From Nymphaea colorata (taxonomy: Eukaryota; Streptophyta; Magnoliopsida; Nymphaeales; Nymphaeaceae), in assembly GCF_008831285.2 (NCBI RefSeq), contig NC_045147.1, positions 18,020,854 to 18,084,853 on the forward strand: a DNA stretch of 64,000 bases. The letters are read 5' to 3'. A program made the translations under genes and the position numbers. Shown here in pieces: positions 43,175 through 55,154 of this stretch. The notes under the pieces were generated by a model. It was not told the origin of the DNA. It saw nothing but the letters and a program-made list of their open reading frames with translations, and searched no databases. Numbering within the stretch: the first letter of the stretch is position 1; each line of letters begins with the position of its first letter.

Positions 43175-46100
43175 AGAGAGGACCCACCGCAACCAGTTCT
43201 TTTCTCAATTTTGTGCATTAAAAAAAAAGAAAAAGAAGTGGCGACCAGTTCTCATGAGATCTTCGTGTATAGTCTTTTCTATTCGTGTGCATCTATATAT
43301 TTATATCTATATTCTTTCTCTCTCATGTAAAACCTCATGAGGTTCAATTATGATGAAATGAAGATCATTTTTATTGCATAAACTCTTGAATATGAGTATC
43401 CTCAAAAAAGAAAAACAAAGCTATTGTACAGTGGTACGCTATTACAGCAGTGGGGCATGTGTTCGAAAAAAATGAAATGAGATCGTTTGATCGATGGCAT
43501 CTAAGCTTTCTACAGACATTTCTATGTGAAGTATTTTTGGTGCACAAAAAACTTTGATTGCGGCAAATTGCGGAGAAATAAAAGGAAAAAATGCGGCCGT
43601 GTCTATGGGAATTGGAGCAGATGAACTGAAAAAACGTGTGAATGTTTTTTCATTTAGGATTGGCAAATCTGCTGCAAATAATTACCGGTTGCTGCCAAAA
43701 CAAAGGAAAAAAAAAAAAGAAACAGTTTCATACCAATGAAAGCACATGGACTAGGCCCACGAGGTTTTCTGCACATGGCTCAGGGCTGGTTGATTGGGGC
43801 TCCATTTAAATATGTCAGAACTTTCAGAATTTAAGGTACATATTCCTTTCCATAAGATAATGCTCCGTCAGCTGACGAAGAGAGGGCCAGAATCGTTACA
43901 TGCCCACTTGTACCGTTGGACAAAGCTATTTCCCAACCTTGCAGTGAACAGTTCAGACGATTTTTTCACTCATTGACAGAATTGAATAATTCCTTTGAAC
44001 TTACAGAGGCTTTCATGGCGACGTGCTGACTTTGAGTTTGATCACGGAAGTCGCTAACGAAAGACAAGGACTGAACCAATTGGATCCCTAATTTTCTGAT
44101 TATTCTGAAGTTTAAATTGATGGTCAGGTCATCCATGGTACAATTTTGACCGGCAAAACATTCTGCTTTATGAACATGGCCGTCCCCGCGTTGATTGCCT
44201 GCCATTGTGTTTCCATGCTTTTTCACTGTTCAACCACGAGGAGGGGCCGAATGAGTCCATTTACTTGTTCACATTCTGATTGCATAAATCTCATCTGCGG
44301 ATTTCATGTCTAGAAACCAACCCATTTGATTCATTTTTATTTGGATGAATGGGTTAAACTCTATGATGTTGAGGATTTTGGAAACATCGAAACTTTTGAA
44401 AAATCCCATTAACAGATTCAAATAAAGCGATCCAATAATGGATTCTATGTTTCTGATTATGAAGAAAACACATCAGAATCATGATCATGCTTGATAGAAG
44501 CTTCAAAATGCAACTTTTATGCTTGGCACCTGTTCAGCCATCAGGCTATTAGTTGGCCCTACCGTGTTCACGGGAGACCAGCAGCATCCAAAGTTCTTCC
44601 AATTTTCCACCTCATCCTCCACAGAGAACCACATTCATCTCCTCCCCACATCCTTATCCCCCTCTCCGGAAAAGAAAATAATGCTTCATAAAATTTTCAG
44701 GCGGTTAAGTGGTTGCAATCATATCAGGAAAACTGTCGAGAGGTATTTGGATGATTCGGAATCAGCAAGTTGCTTATCCACAACTTGACATCTAAATAAA
44801 ACTGTCTTCTCCCAATCGCTTTTCAATGGAGACATTCCTTTCTTGCAGAAATAAAAATTCTCTCAGTAGTTTCAGCCCCTCAAAACTCTTGGCCTCTGTT
44901 AAATTCAAGGTCACAGACTGGGCCATCTAGCCATTGTCTGGTGGAGCCCTTGTCGATGCTCTTTTTGATACTTACCGACCGGTTATCTCGAGATTGGCGT
45001 GTACCAGGAGCGACTGTGAAGCAGTTGCTGTGATGCAGCGGGTTGGTCTTTTCGTCGCTTCAGTGATTGGGAATTGAAGCTAATAATAATAATAATAAGG
45101 TCTTTTAATGGCCGCAAGTTCCTCCATTAAAAACTAAGAAGAAAAGGAGAGGAAGGATGGCATTTTGCCAGGCTGAGTCAGCCTGGAAACCCGGAATTCC
45201 TTTCGGATAAGGATCAAGGCCACCATGATTCCATGAGGCAATAATGTCCACAGGGGGCGAGAAGACACTAATATTTTTTTCTTTTTCCAGGGCCCAAGTT
45301 TTGTGGCCTCTCCTTCGATGTGGGCAACCCATGAGAGCATTCTGCTATATATCATCAGGACAATAATGTTTGCATAAGACCATCAAGTTGTCCTAACATA
45401 AGGGGTTCGATCGCGTTTGATTTTTGTAGGTGTTATTTTTTCATAAAAACTAATGAGACTTAAAAAGCACCTTTGGCAGAAAATCAAATTCAGTTAGTAA
45501 TAGAATCCAAATATCTTTACTAGATCTGAATAAACAGATTTGGAATCGGAATACTAGTAGTTGAACATCCATCCGCATGCTTAACTACCGGCTGCAGCTT
45601 CAAATGCCAATTCAAAATTAAGTAGATTGGCGCCTGTTTAGATAAACTTGAATTTTTTTTCTTTTTTTTTAGGATTTTGAATTTGTTTGGGTTCGGCTCA
45701 CCTCTATCCGTAGCGTGGAAATCATAGTCAGTGGTTGTATTTTTATATCAGACCAAGAAATGATGTTACATATTATACTGCTTGGACATAGGCACTTGAA
45801 ATTTTCATGTCTTAAAATGAACATGTTGTGGGTCATTAAATTTTAAGTATCAAGATATCTCCATGTACACTGGAAACTACATCACCAATATTTGTTTTCG
45901 ACTAAGAAATAATGTAAATCATACACTTAAAGTTTAATGAAAAAGAAAATAATATCATTTATAAAAATTAAACCTTTTGGTACTTCTAAGAGCACCCAAA
46001 CTTTGTTTTTATATATCCTTATTTTTACGTGCATATGCGTGCATACAAAAACACACACAGATACAGTGGGCGTGATATATATGGTAGTGTTCATGCACTC

Positions 46101-48087
46101 TCTGTCTCTTTCTCTCTCTCATGCATGCGTACACACACACTTATAGCTTTTTCTCTCACTTATGCGTGCATCCAAACACACATACATAAAGTAGGCATGA
46201 CATGACATGGTATCAGAGCAGAGCCAAAATTTTTCATGAGATCAAAATTTTAACAGGAGCTAAAATATAATTTTTTAAAATCGTTAAATAGGATAATTGA
46301 ATATATATATATATATTGAAGGGTGGGGGGGGGGGTGCAGGGCCCCTAACTACAAGTCCTTTCATCAATTTAAGTTCATAATTTTTTTTCTACAATGCTT
46401 ATCCATAAAAAAAAGGCAAGTGATATAGAGATAGAGGGAATGAAAGAACCTTCAAACTATTTTCACATGGTGGATTCTAATCTTCTCGCTCACTGGAAAA
46501 GAAAAAAAAAAATCAAGCTATTAAAAGATTCAAATATTTAAATGTTCTTCCTCCGCCCCTAGTTTAGTCTTGGAGACAAGCGGCGGGTGTGCCGAGTGGA
46601 GGCCGTGGACGGGAATGGCGGGCGCACTTTCTTTGAGGATGCTGTCTTATCTCCAGCCAAATTAGGTCGGTTCTGCAGTTTCCGGCTGATTTCGTCTGCC
46701 GAAGGAACACGAAGGAAAATTTCGACTTGAATTCTCCTCGAAGCATTAGCTGTAGTTCTTGGTGCTTTCAACTGTTCCTATCAATTCAAAACAAACGAAA
46801 ATAACCATTGAAGATTTTAAACTGACGTCTATTTAAAATTTTGTGACGCTTGTTAGCATTTGAAGTTTATCAGTTTCTCAATTGTGTTGGAGTCTATGAA
46901 TTATAAAAAGAAAGGAAAAACGATTCAGTTTCTTCTTCGAAAATGTGAAGAAATTGTTATTTCGAATCACACCGTGTATTAAATGCTGAATCTAGTAAAC
47001 TGTTTTAATCAAATTGAACATATATAGTTGATGTATGTTCAAATTGTTGAAATAACATTACCATCTACAATGTTTCATACATATAGAACTATAAGATGGT
47101 TGTAACTAAATCATAAGATTTCGAACCGAGTTTCTTGATTAAGGCTGATTAAAGTAAATTGAGATGATATAATACTATGGTAATATCACATCACATTTGT
47201 TGGTTGGCGTTTGAAGCTTCCAAACTTTCATAAGATGGTTCACACATATTATAGAATGCTTAGCTCAGTACTTGAATGACCAGCACGAGCTTGGCTCGAG
47301 CTCAGTCTTCCACACCCAGCCTTTGTGCAGCCCTTGGATGTTTGGTGTTCCAGTACCAATTAAAGGATCTCAAGAGGTGTGTGATAGATGAGGACTTGAT
47401 TAACTCACTAAACTTGGAGTCTAGGGTTCGAGGCTGTCTTGAGATCCATTTTCTACTAAACAAACAGTAGGTTTCAATTCCCACAATTTTCAAATTTGCG
47501 TTATATCATAATTTGATTCAGACATGAAAAAAATAAAGGACTTGGATATGGTATGGATTTAAAATTTCATTCTTATTAGAATCCAAATTTGAATCTCAAT
47601 ATCTATGTCAACATCCGATGAAGCAGGTATGGTAAAGGCTGCCGCTGATTCCAATCTGAATCTGATATATTGACTTGAATGTGATATATTTGACATCCCT
47701 ATACAAATGGAACCTATACAACCTTACTCCACCGCCATGGCCAACCCTTTGAGCCTTGCTCTACAAACACTGCGCATCGTTGGGCCTATTTTTATGTAAG
47801 AACAGCTCACTGTGGCCGGAAATCAATCTCCCTTAAGAAGACAGCCTGGTTATTCCCTCCACGAATTTAGAAAATCAACCAAATCCTTGGTTATCATAAC
47901 CGTGGCAGAGTTGGAACACCCTCAAAAAAGATATCGAAGAGAGGAACTCCGACCAACTGATGAAGGCGAGGGAAGAAATGAGTGCTTAAATCGGCAAAAT
48001 TTTAAATACCATGGAGTTGTATAACAAGCCAGAAAGCACAGCGAAGAAAAAGTCTCTCTCCCCATTTCTCTGTGTGATCCGACGTGA
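43175..48087. other. Intergenic region, mostly unassigned
   Basis: The kinase 3' UTR probably extends to about 43380. The rest is AT-rich with scattered repeat relics. One-ended GCAGAGCCAAAATTTT-like hAT-MITE sequence lies near 46213 and is followed by a short (TA)n and a poly-G run at 46327-46335. A segment ending GATATATTTGACATCCCT at 47681-47698 resembles the end of another small DNA transposon. A GC-richer minus-strand stretch at 46559-46771 could encode about 70 residues (starts KAPRTTANASRRIQ) but matches no family I know. No RNA gene seen. Confidence 0.5.
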
Positions 48088-48243
48088 ATGGCTGGTGGCG
48101 GTGGTGGTGGCGGTGGCGGAATAGAGCAACAGGTGAAGGAGAGGGCCAAGGAAATCAAGTCCCTCCTGAAACATGGGTGGATATTGGTAGGGGTGTGCAA
48201 GAAAGGATGGTACAAGATTCGGAAGAACGTCCTGAAAATATGA
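48088..48243 (+). CDS. Putative 51-aa Gly-rich, basic small protein
   Basis: The ATG at 48088 opens a 51-residue frame: Met-Ala, nine Gly, then an amphipathic basic part IEQQVKERAKEIKSLL, then KHGWILVGVCKKGWYKIRKN and a short end. It has 11 Lys/Arg after the Gly run and no signal peptide or clear membrane helix. The upstream CT-rich leader (48050-48080) and a T/GTAT-rich downstream flank up to 48560 look like an expressed plant transcript. The other plus-strand frame across the same DNA (to 48311) is longer but has repetitive composition. The CKKGWYKI motif is suggestive of plant small-protein families, but I cannot assign one. It could be a short real gene or a chance ORF. Confidence 0.4.
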   Translation: MAGGGGGGGGGIEQQVKERAKEIKSLLKHGWILVGVCKKGWYKIRKNVLKI

Positions 48244-50274
48244 ATCCCATGTTGACAATTGGCCGGCCGGCCGGCCTGTCAACGCCGTCGTACCGGGCCA
48301 AGCGATCCTGAACTGTTAGGAGGTTCCTGCTGCTGCATGAAGCTGAAGAAATAATATGGCGCCAGGATTCCCTTTTTACACATTCTCGCGTTTCGAGAGG
48401 ATGGAGATCTGCAGTTCCATTTTCTTCCCACCTGTGTGTTTGTGTATATACACGTATATGTATATAAATCTTGTGGTTGTGGGTTTCTGATTGTATGCCT
48501 TCTTTGGGTTTTTGTGAACCTTTACGATTTGTTGTATATAGAGAGGAATGCTGCTAGAGGAAATGAGATTGATTTATATGTTCTTTACGAAGTAGTTTTT
48601 TGAATTAACAAATGGTTACATGGCTTCCAAAAATCCTGGATAATTCTCCAAGTTTAACATATGCAATGTGCAGAATTTCAACATTTTCTTTCTGCCTTGG
48701 AAGTATGACTGAAAAATTCGAAACTTCTTCTTCAAATTAATTAATCAGAAGACTCAGAAAACAGAAGACCAACGTCGAAAGGGGGGGATCTACTCTTTTG
48801 TTGTGTGTTGTTTGTAAGAATCATGAGGAAACTGATCGATCGGCACATGTTCTTCCTCTGATTGCCTGATCTCTCAACTACAAATTCTGAAAGCAGGGGT
48901 TAAACTCTACTGCTAAAAAGAATGTTTTCGCCTATTTTGATATGGAAAATCGAAAGTTTTCCAAAGTGGCAGAGGCTGATGGGCAGCCATTCTACGTTTC
49001 GATCTTCCCTGGCATCAATACCTTGTACTGCAAAAAAAGATATCGATATACAAGTTAAAGCTTAAGCACAAAAAAAAAAGACATCGATATACAAATCAAA
49101 GCATCAAGAGTGTCTCCCCGAATGAGTATTCCTTCCACTTACCCAAAGATTTGGAGTGACAAATAACCCAAACCCCAGCAAATGTCCCCTGGAAATTTTC
49201 ATTTTTAGCACATAATAGAAGTACTGCACAGGGATTTGATGGAGCATCCATGTTTAAGAGGGGTGTTTGATAAAAGGCAAACTATGTGTTCTTCAAACAC
49301 ATAATCTTGGAATACATATTTTAAGAACACTATGTTCTTATTTTAGGCATTCAGCATTTGGTTGATGGTTTTAAAAACAATATCTAAGTTTTCTAGAACA
49401 AAAAAACATGATATTTTTTTGGAACATGTGTTTTAGGAACATTTTTTGGAAGAGCACAATAATCTTCTTAAAATGCTCTCCAAATGTATGGTCGTGTTCC
49501 TCACTCGAAGCCACCTTAAGACGAATGTATCCATGCCGGGACAGAATTTTAAACTAAAATGTGTACCACGTATACTTTTATTTATCTTCAAGACCCAACA
49601 TGGGTGTTTGATTAGCTTTCACTCTTAATATGATTAATGATTTTCTCAGGCGATCTTGACCTAAAATCTCTAGATTGATGAACTATGGATTTTAGTTTGG
49701 AACTTTTACTGCATCGGCAAGAAACATGCCATGTCTCATCCATATATGCTGCCTATAGTTCAAAGTAATAAGACTGACTAAGTAGTAAAATGTTGGCAAG
49801 ATAAATACTTTTGCCTTTCTTTTTTCTCTTTTCCGCTGCATTTTCTGGTGACATAAATAGTTCAGATTTATATAATTCAATTACATTGAAAGTCAGATTT
49901 GGCTGAATTCAGTATAATTTGAAAATGAGAAAAAAATGATAAAATAAGGAGAAAAAAATGATAAAATCCTGTTTTTAACATTTACATCTCTAGTATTCAT
50001 AGATCATGATCAAGTTAAGAAGTCATAAACAACTTAAAACCGTTAATCCCCACATTATCATTTTGAGTTTTAAAAAAACTGTGTTTCGCTTTCCTACAAA
50101 ATGAGAACTGTTAATAATGAAACTACTTAGGCTCTCAATTATCAGCTAAAGCAAGGCTGAAGGTCGGAAAGTCCGAAATATTCCAAGGGTTCTTTTGGGA
50201 TTATGACCAGGACATGGGACTCTAATGAAAACACCCTTTTTAGCTAGGAAGAATATTTGTGGACCTAGATTAAG

Positions 50275-50588
50275 GGTGGGCATCAGGCCAGGCCGGGCCC
50301 ATTTAAAATTAAAAAATAATTTTTTAATTTTTTAAAATATAAAATATATTTATTAATAATAAATATATATTATTAAAACAAAAAATTAAAAAAATTAATT
50401 TTTTAATCTTAACTGGTCGGGCCAGGTTTAATTTTTTAAAATATAAAATATATTTATTAATAATAAATATATATTATTAAAACAAAAAATTAAAAAAATT
50501 AATTTTTTAATCTTAACTGGTCGGGCCAGGTTTTTCCTTGCCCAGTACCGAGCCCAATCAGGCCGACCCGGTCCGACGCCCAAGCTTA
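50275..50588. mobile_element. MITE with 12-bp flanking repeat and internal tandem duplication
   Basis: A 314-bp element flanked by identical 12-bp direct repeats ACCTAGATTAAG (50263-50274 and 50589-50600). The outer parts are GC-rich and roughly inverted: GGTGGGCATCAGGCCAGG on the left, and TTGGGCGTCGGACCGGG on the opposite strand at the right. The AT-rich core contains a 104-bp unit present twice in tandem with almost no divergence, each ending CTTAACTGGTCGGGCCAGGT. There is no ORF. The long target duplication fits a Mutator-like or hAT-like non-autonomous element better than a Stowaway or Tourist. Confidence 0.8.
50326..50533. repeat. Tandem duplication of a 104-bp unit inside the MITE
   Basis: AATTTTTTAAAATATAAAAT begins at 50326 and again at 50430. 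Both copies run through the same AT-rich core to the GGTCGGGCCAGG block. The copies look practically identical, so the duplication is recent relative to the other repeats here. Confidence 0.85.
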
Positions 50589-52800
50589 ACCTAGATTAAG
50601 CAGAAATGTACATGCAGGCCATTTCTAAGAAGTGACCAAAGGTAAGTATATATATACAAATGTGGTTGGGTATGTTTCACTAGTGAATAAAAATGCATAT
50701 CTAGAGATCAGACCATGATTAGTTGGATTTGGTATATGCTTTTGCTTTCGGACTCAGTGGACATCAAATTTTAGGAATTAGGATATCTGGATATGATCGG
50801 TTCCGGAAAAATTGCTTGAAGTGACCTCGAAAGGCAAAGAAGTGATATTGAGACTATCAAACACAACCTGATGCTATTTTTTGTTTCTCTTCGAAGATCT
50901 CAAAGTAATGCATTTTAAACAAATAATAGGTTTCAGCAAAGTCCTGCAAAAACATTATTTGTTTAAACTGTGGATTTGGTAGCGACATGGATCTCAAATC
51001 ACTTTGTCATCTTAAATTTAAGCAACCTAAAAAATAAGCATGTGTGGGACCGTTCGTCAGACTTTTTCCTTCAAACAAAGTATAAAATAGCATTAACCTT
51101 TCCAACAAGTACCAAGTACAAACTCTCCAAACCGTGAAAAAACAACATTTCCATTTCGAGGGTCACTTTTTTTGTTGTAAACTTCAAAATGAGTCGAATT
51201 CTTTTGAAATTTATCATACGGGTTGACAAGTAGTGGCTTTATATTATTGTATCATTGTTTCAATTTAGCAAGCAACTAAAGTTTGGTAAGTTGTCAACAA
51301 TAATAAGGCCTGTTTCAGGGAAACTAGAAAATGCCAGGCCGTCCTTAAAATTATCAAGGAAAACGAGCCCTTGGATAAAAAAATTCCGACGAAAAGATCT
51401 TGCGCAGGCTCATCCTTGCCCTCCTCTTCTTGTACTGCAATTTCCATTCTTTCTCTCCCAGAGAATCTGCCCTTCTTTTATGGTTATATTCAATCGGGGC
51501 GATGGGTTGACAGATTCCGAGGAGTTCACAGGCAATACAGTCCTTTTTTCTTTTAATTTTTTTCTCAAGGCAGTAATGGCAGTACACATGACACCGGAGT
51601 CTGGTGTATTGCCAATCAAGACGTCCTTGTACTTTTAAATGCTGAAGTGCGTACTGCAGCTGTACTCCAAAATTCGTGGCTTTAGGATGCCGATATATAC
51701 CAACCTTCTTGCTCTATCTCTTCTCAACCAAGTAAGCACTTCTTTCTTCCTTCTTCCTCTTCTCTTTTGTGTCCATTTAGTTCTTTTTGTGCATTTTTTG
51801 AGGCTTCCTATCCATTGGGGCAATCCTTTCATGGTGGTCATGAACCAATGAAGAGAAAGGATCAGGCTTTTTTGGGGATCGAAAGGTGGGTACGCCGGAA
51901 AAGGTAAAATGGGAGGGCAGGCGGGGACAAGGCAGAGCATGGGAAGGTCTACAACAGAAAGGGCTCTGCTGTGGCCCTTTTCATGCACTGCCTCTTCCCT
52001 GGCTCTCCTTTCTCTCTGTCTTTTTTTTTTTTTTTTTCTGATTGGCTCTTAAATCTAACATCCAATTTTTCTGGATCCATTTTTTCAATCTTCTTATACC
52101 CCGGCATTGTTGGTTTACTGGGAAAGAGAAATAAAAGATGTTCTGAACTTTTGGTTGGATTTTATTTGCGTATCAGAAACTACTTGGGCCTGGCCACAGA
52201 GAACGGTCTCTATGGACTTTGAACGTGACCACCTTGATAATTTCGCAGTGTTGCTGGTCGTTGTGGGTTCCTCTTCATAACCATTCCACGTTTCGAGTTT
52301 TCGCATTCCCCTGACCGAAAGAAATCACCAAATTTTTTTTAGCTTGTCAGAGCTTGCTGGCCCCAGTGGCGAATGCCTTACTGTACTGTATATTAATTGT
52401 ATATTTGTGGCCCCCAACCGCTTCCCTTCTTCGTCTATCGGAAAAATCTTTTAGTTTTGCTTGCTTCTTGGCAGGGAATTTGTGATATGCGTCGACGCTT
52501 TTTCCGGATCACCATTCACCCACAGAAACACGAGTTTTTTGGAAGATCCAGAAAATGCAGTTTATTAGTTCAAGGAAATAATGTTCCTTGATACTGACTC
52601 TGTGGCTGGGCTTCCATGTGCTTGGAGGAAAGGGTGTATGATTCGAAAGGACCCCGGGACCTTGACAGCTTAAAAATGATTCTTATTAGGTGGAAAACAA
52701 GAAACTCTTGTAATACCCATGGTAGAAGATTTTCAATAATATGGCAGGAGTGTTGCTTGCTTTTGAAGTATCATGACTGCGTTGTCGCATTGTTTCAGAA

Positions 52801-53446
52801 GTTATCAAGAGCACCTGCTCTTGTGCTGAGTCTGTTGATCTGTGGAGTATTATTCTTGTTCTGTATTCAGTCGCATGTGAATAATGGTAATAGAATCTCA
52901 TTCGAGAAGAACTTTTCGGAGGACCTTTTGAGAGGTCCGATGACTGCAGGTGTAAACATTTTAAGAACCACAGGTTACATTCTTTTGAATGAAACGAAAA
53001 AATAACACAATTAAGATTATGAAGGCTCTTACTGATGCACAGCAATACAGAATGTAGTCCCCAGAAGACACCCCATACTCATATAGTTATATCCACTGCA
53101 TATGGGACTATCGTGGAGGTAAATGGCAAGAAAACCAGACTTTTCCATTAATCTGATGAAAGTAAATGACAAGAAAGCTAGCACATTGGTTTTCTCTCAT
53201 CAATAAGTCATCACCTTCCTTGATCTTTATACCTTTGGATCTAAAGCAGGTTAAATTTCGAAATCAGTTGAAGACGTTAGTTGGGAAGTCCTCCTTCACT
53301 TGCCTTAATTGATTTGCAGACGCTCAAGAAGCCTGGAGCAAGAATTCAAACAGGATCAGATACTTGCAGCTGAACAACCCAATGGTGGGTGATAAATCTT
53401 GCAGAATTCAGATGACATTGTCCATTAATTTTCTGGTTCTTTCATG
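52801..53446 (+). CDS. Possible small single-pass membrane protein, two exons
   Basis: Exon A starts after an acceptor-like TTGTTTCAG (ends 52799) and reads KLSRAPALVLSLLICGVLF then LFCIQSHVNN, a strong single hydrophobic helix, up to a donor AATG|GTAATAG at about 52887. Exon B starts after GATTTGCAG at about 53321. The join completes a codon and continues AQEAWSKNSNRIRYLQLNNP, then reads on to a TGA near 53446. The splice sites, phase and hydrophilic composition of exon B agree with each other, but I have no start codon and no family match. It might be part of an unknown gene, a long non-coding transcript or chance. Confidence 0.3.
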
Positions 53447-55067
53447 AAAGGCTGCATAGACGTTTAACCTGCATTTTTTATTGATAAAATTATGAGGTTT
53501 CTGTTCCATCCTTTTCTGAGCTTTTATATTTGAGGGGCCAATCGATTAGCTTCTTGCTTGAAGCTCGGCCATGTGCAAATTGTTATGGCTCACTGTTCAG
53601 CTTGCTGAGAGCAAAATGCAATGCCCAGGATGGCATCTCCACAGCATATTATCAAACACTTGCGCTAAAGAAACAACAAAAGCATCCCATCCCAACACAC
53701 TCCTAGACATTGAAGGGGGGCTTTCATGGAAATTGTTTAATCTGTGATTTACATGACAAGCAACAAGAACTGGGGAAAAGAGAAGCATACCAAATGGCTC
53801 TCTCCACTCATGGAATTCCCACGAAAAAGGATGAAATGCAATTCCCAGTCAAGCCAGGATGGCGAATTTGGTTCACCTATTAAAAACCATGGAATACTTT
53901 TTCCAATGGTCCAAGGGAAAAACTTGACTCCTGGCAGCCTGAGTGGTCGAACTGCCATCGGCTATGTACCTAATTTTGATCTTGCTGCAAAAGGAACTCT
54001 CATCCAATGAAATGGGCAATGTTCCCAAGGGGCCCTGTTGGAATAACAACTTTTCAAGAACGACCACATTCACATGCTCTCTCTCGTTCAAACTTCTTCC
54101 CATCAAATTGGAAATCTTCAGAAGTGGCCCTCGGAAGAACCTCAATAACTTTCCGAGAGAGAGACACCTGCTTATAAGGCAAACACATGAACTGGTGCGA
54201 ACAGACGCACAAAGAGGATGAACAATTGCCACTGCAAAAGTCTCGTTTGGTCCATTCTGCTAATTAATCTTCAATTTGAGAGAAAATGCCCAACTCTAAA
54301 GAGTACATTCCTAGGTTCTAAAACTGGTCCACGAGAAACGAGGACTTCGAAAGTATCCTTGAAATTTTGCCAGCTTTTAGAATGCAGGGCTGGAGACGGG
54401 TTCCTGAAATAAAATTTTCAATTGGCGTTAATTGACTGAGGTCTAGGTGCACTCGACTCTTTGCTAAGACTCAGCCTTCATGACCCAGTTTGCTGGATCC
54501 CAACTTGCCCCTTAGCAGTTTTGATTCTAACTCTTTAAGACTAGAAACAAGTCCAGACTAGACTATAAAACTGAGGATGGATGACTTCAGGTAGACAAGA
54601 GAAGGGTACTTGGGGGGTTCCATTGTCGAAGGAGAATCAGAACTATACCTCCTCAGTGGATTCCCTCGCCATTGAAGAATCACGGCCAAATATTGCCTAT
54701 GTATCCAAGAGCTGGTGATCAACGTATGTTATTGTGGAATTATGTTCTTAAAATGGATTAGAAAACAACAATATCTTTCAATAAGCCTGGAAATTTTCAT
54801 GAATGTGCAAATCTAGCCTGAGAAAACAAAACAAATGAGCAAGATTTAGTCGGTGAATGGGTATCTTTTCCACTTCCAAACTGGTAGGGGTAGTAGGTAT
54901 CCCTTCCACTTGGTTGTATTGAGTACGCGTACAACCAACTACCGCAAAAATATTGAAAGATCTCTCGCTCCTAGGGAGTATTACCTTGCTAGATACACAG
55001 ACACAAATGACAGGATTAGGCATATTTGTACCAGTTTATTTCAGGAAGCACACTCTGCTATAAACCT

Positions 55068-55154
55068 GTCCCTTGGGAGACATTTGATAGAACAATATGG
55101 AGAAGATTAACATGACGATGTGCAAGGATGACGCAAACATATCCACAGAGAACT
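55068..55154 (+). pseudogene. U6 snRNA-like pseudogene
   Basis: The sequence follows plant U6 snRNA from end to end: 5' stem GTCCCTTGGGAGACAT (55068-55083), the central GGAGAAGATTAACATG (55099-55114; U6 has AGAGAAGATTAGCATG), and GCAAGGATGAC (55122-55132), as in U6 GCGCAAGGATGAC. The ACAGAGA box reads ATGGAGA and the catalytic AGC reads AAC, both essential for splicing. The 3' end does not run into a T-rich pol III terminator, and I see no plant upstream sequence element with a TATA box at the right distance. It is therefore probably a retroposed or decayed copy, not an active snRNA. Confidence 0.7.

Noticed and set aside
46559..46771. Minus-strand 70-codon ORF with exon-like composition
   Set aside because: It has an acceptor-like CAG upstream and GC-rich codons, but there is no family match and no partner exon. 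Kept only as a note in the intergenic entry.
51255..51988. Overlapping ORFs of 117-127 codons on both strands
   Set aside because: Neither strand shows motifs or good splice phase. Several mutually overlapping frames of similar length indicate chance openness.
53873..54232. 119-codon minus-strand ORF
   Set aside because: It has no homology that I can see. I checked it as a possible downstream MYB exon and it has none of the conserved residues.
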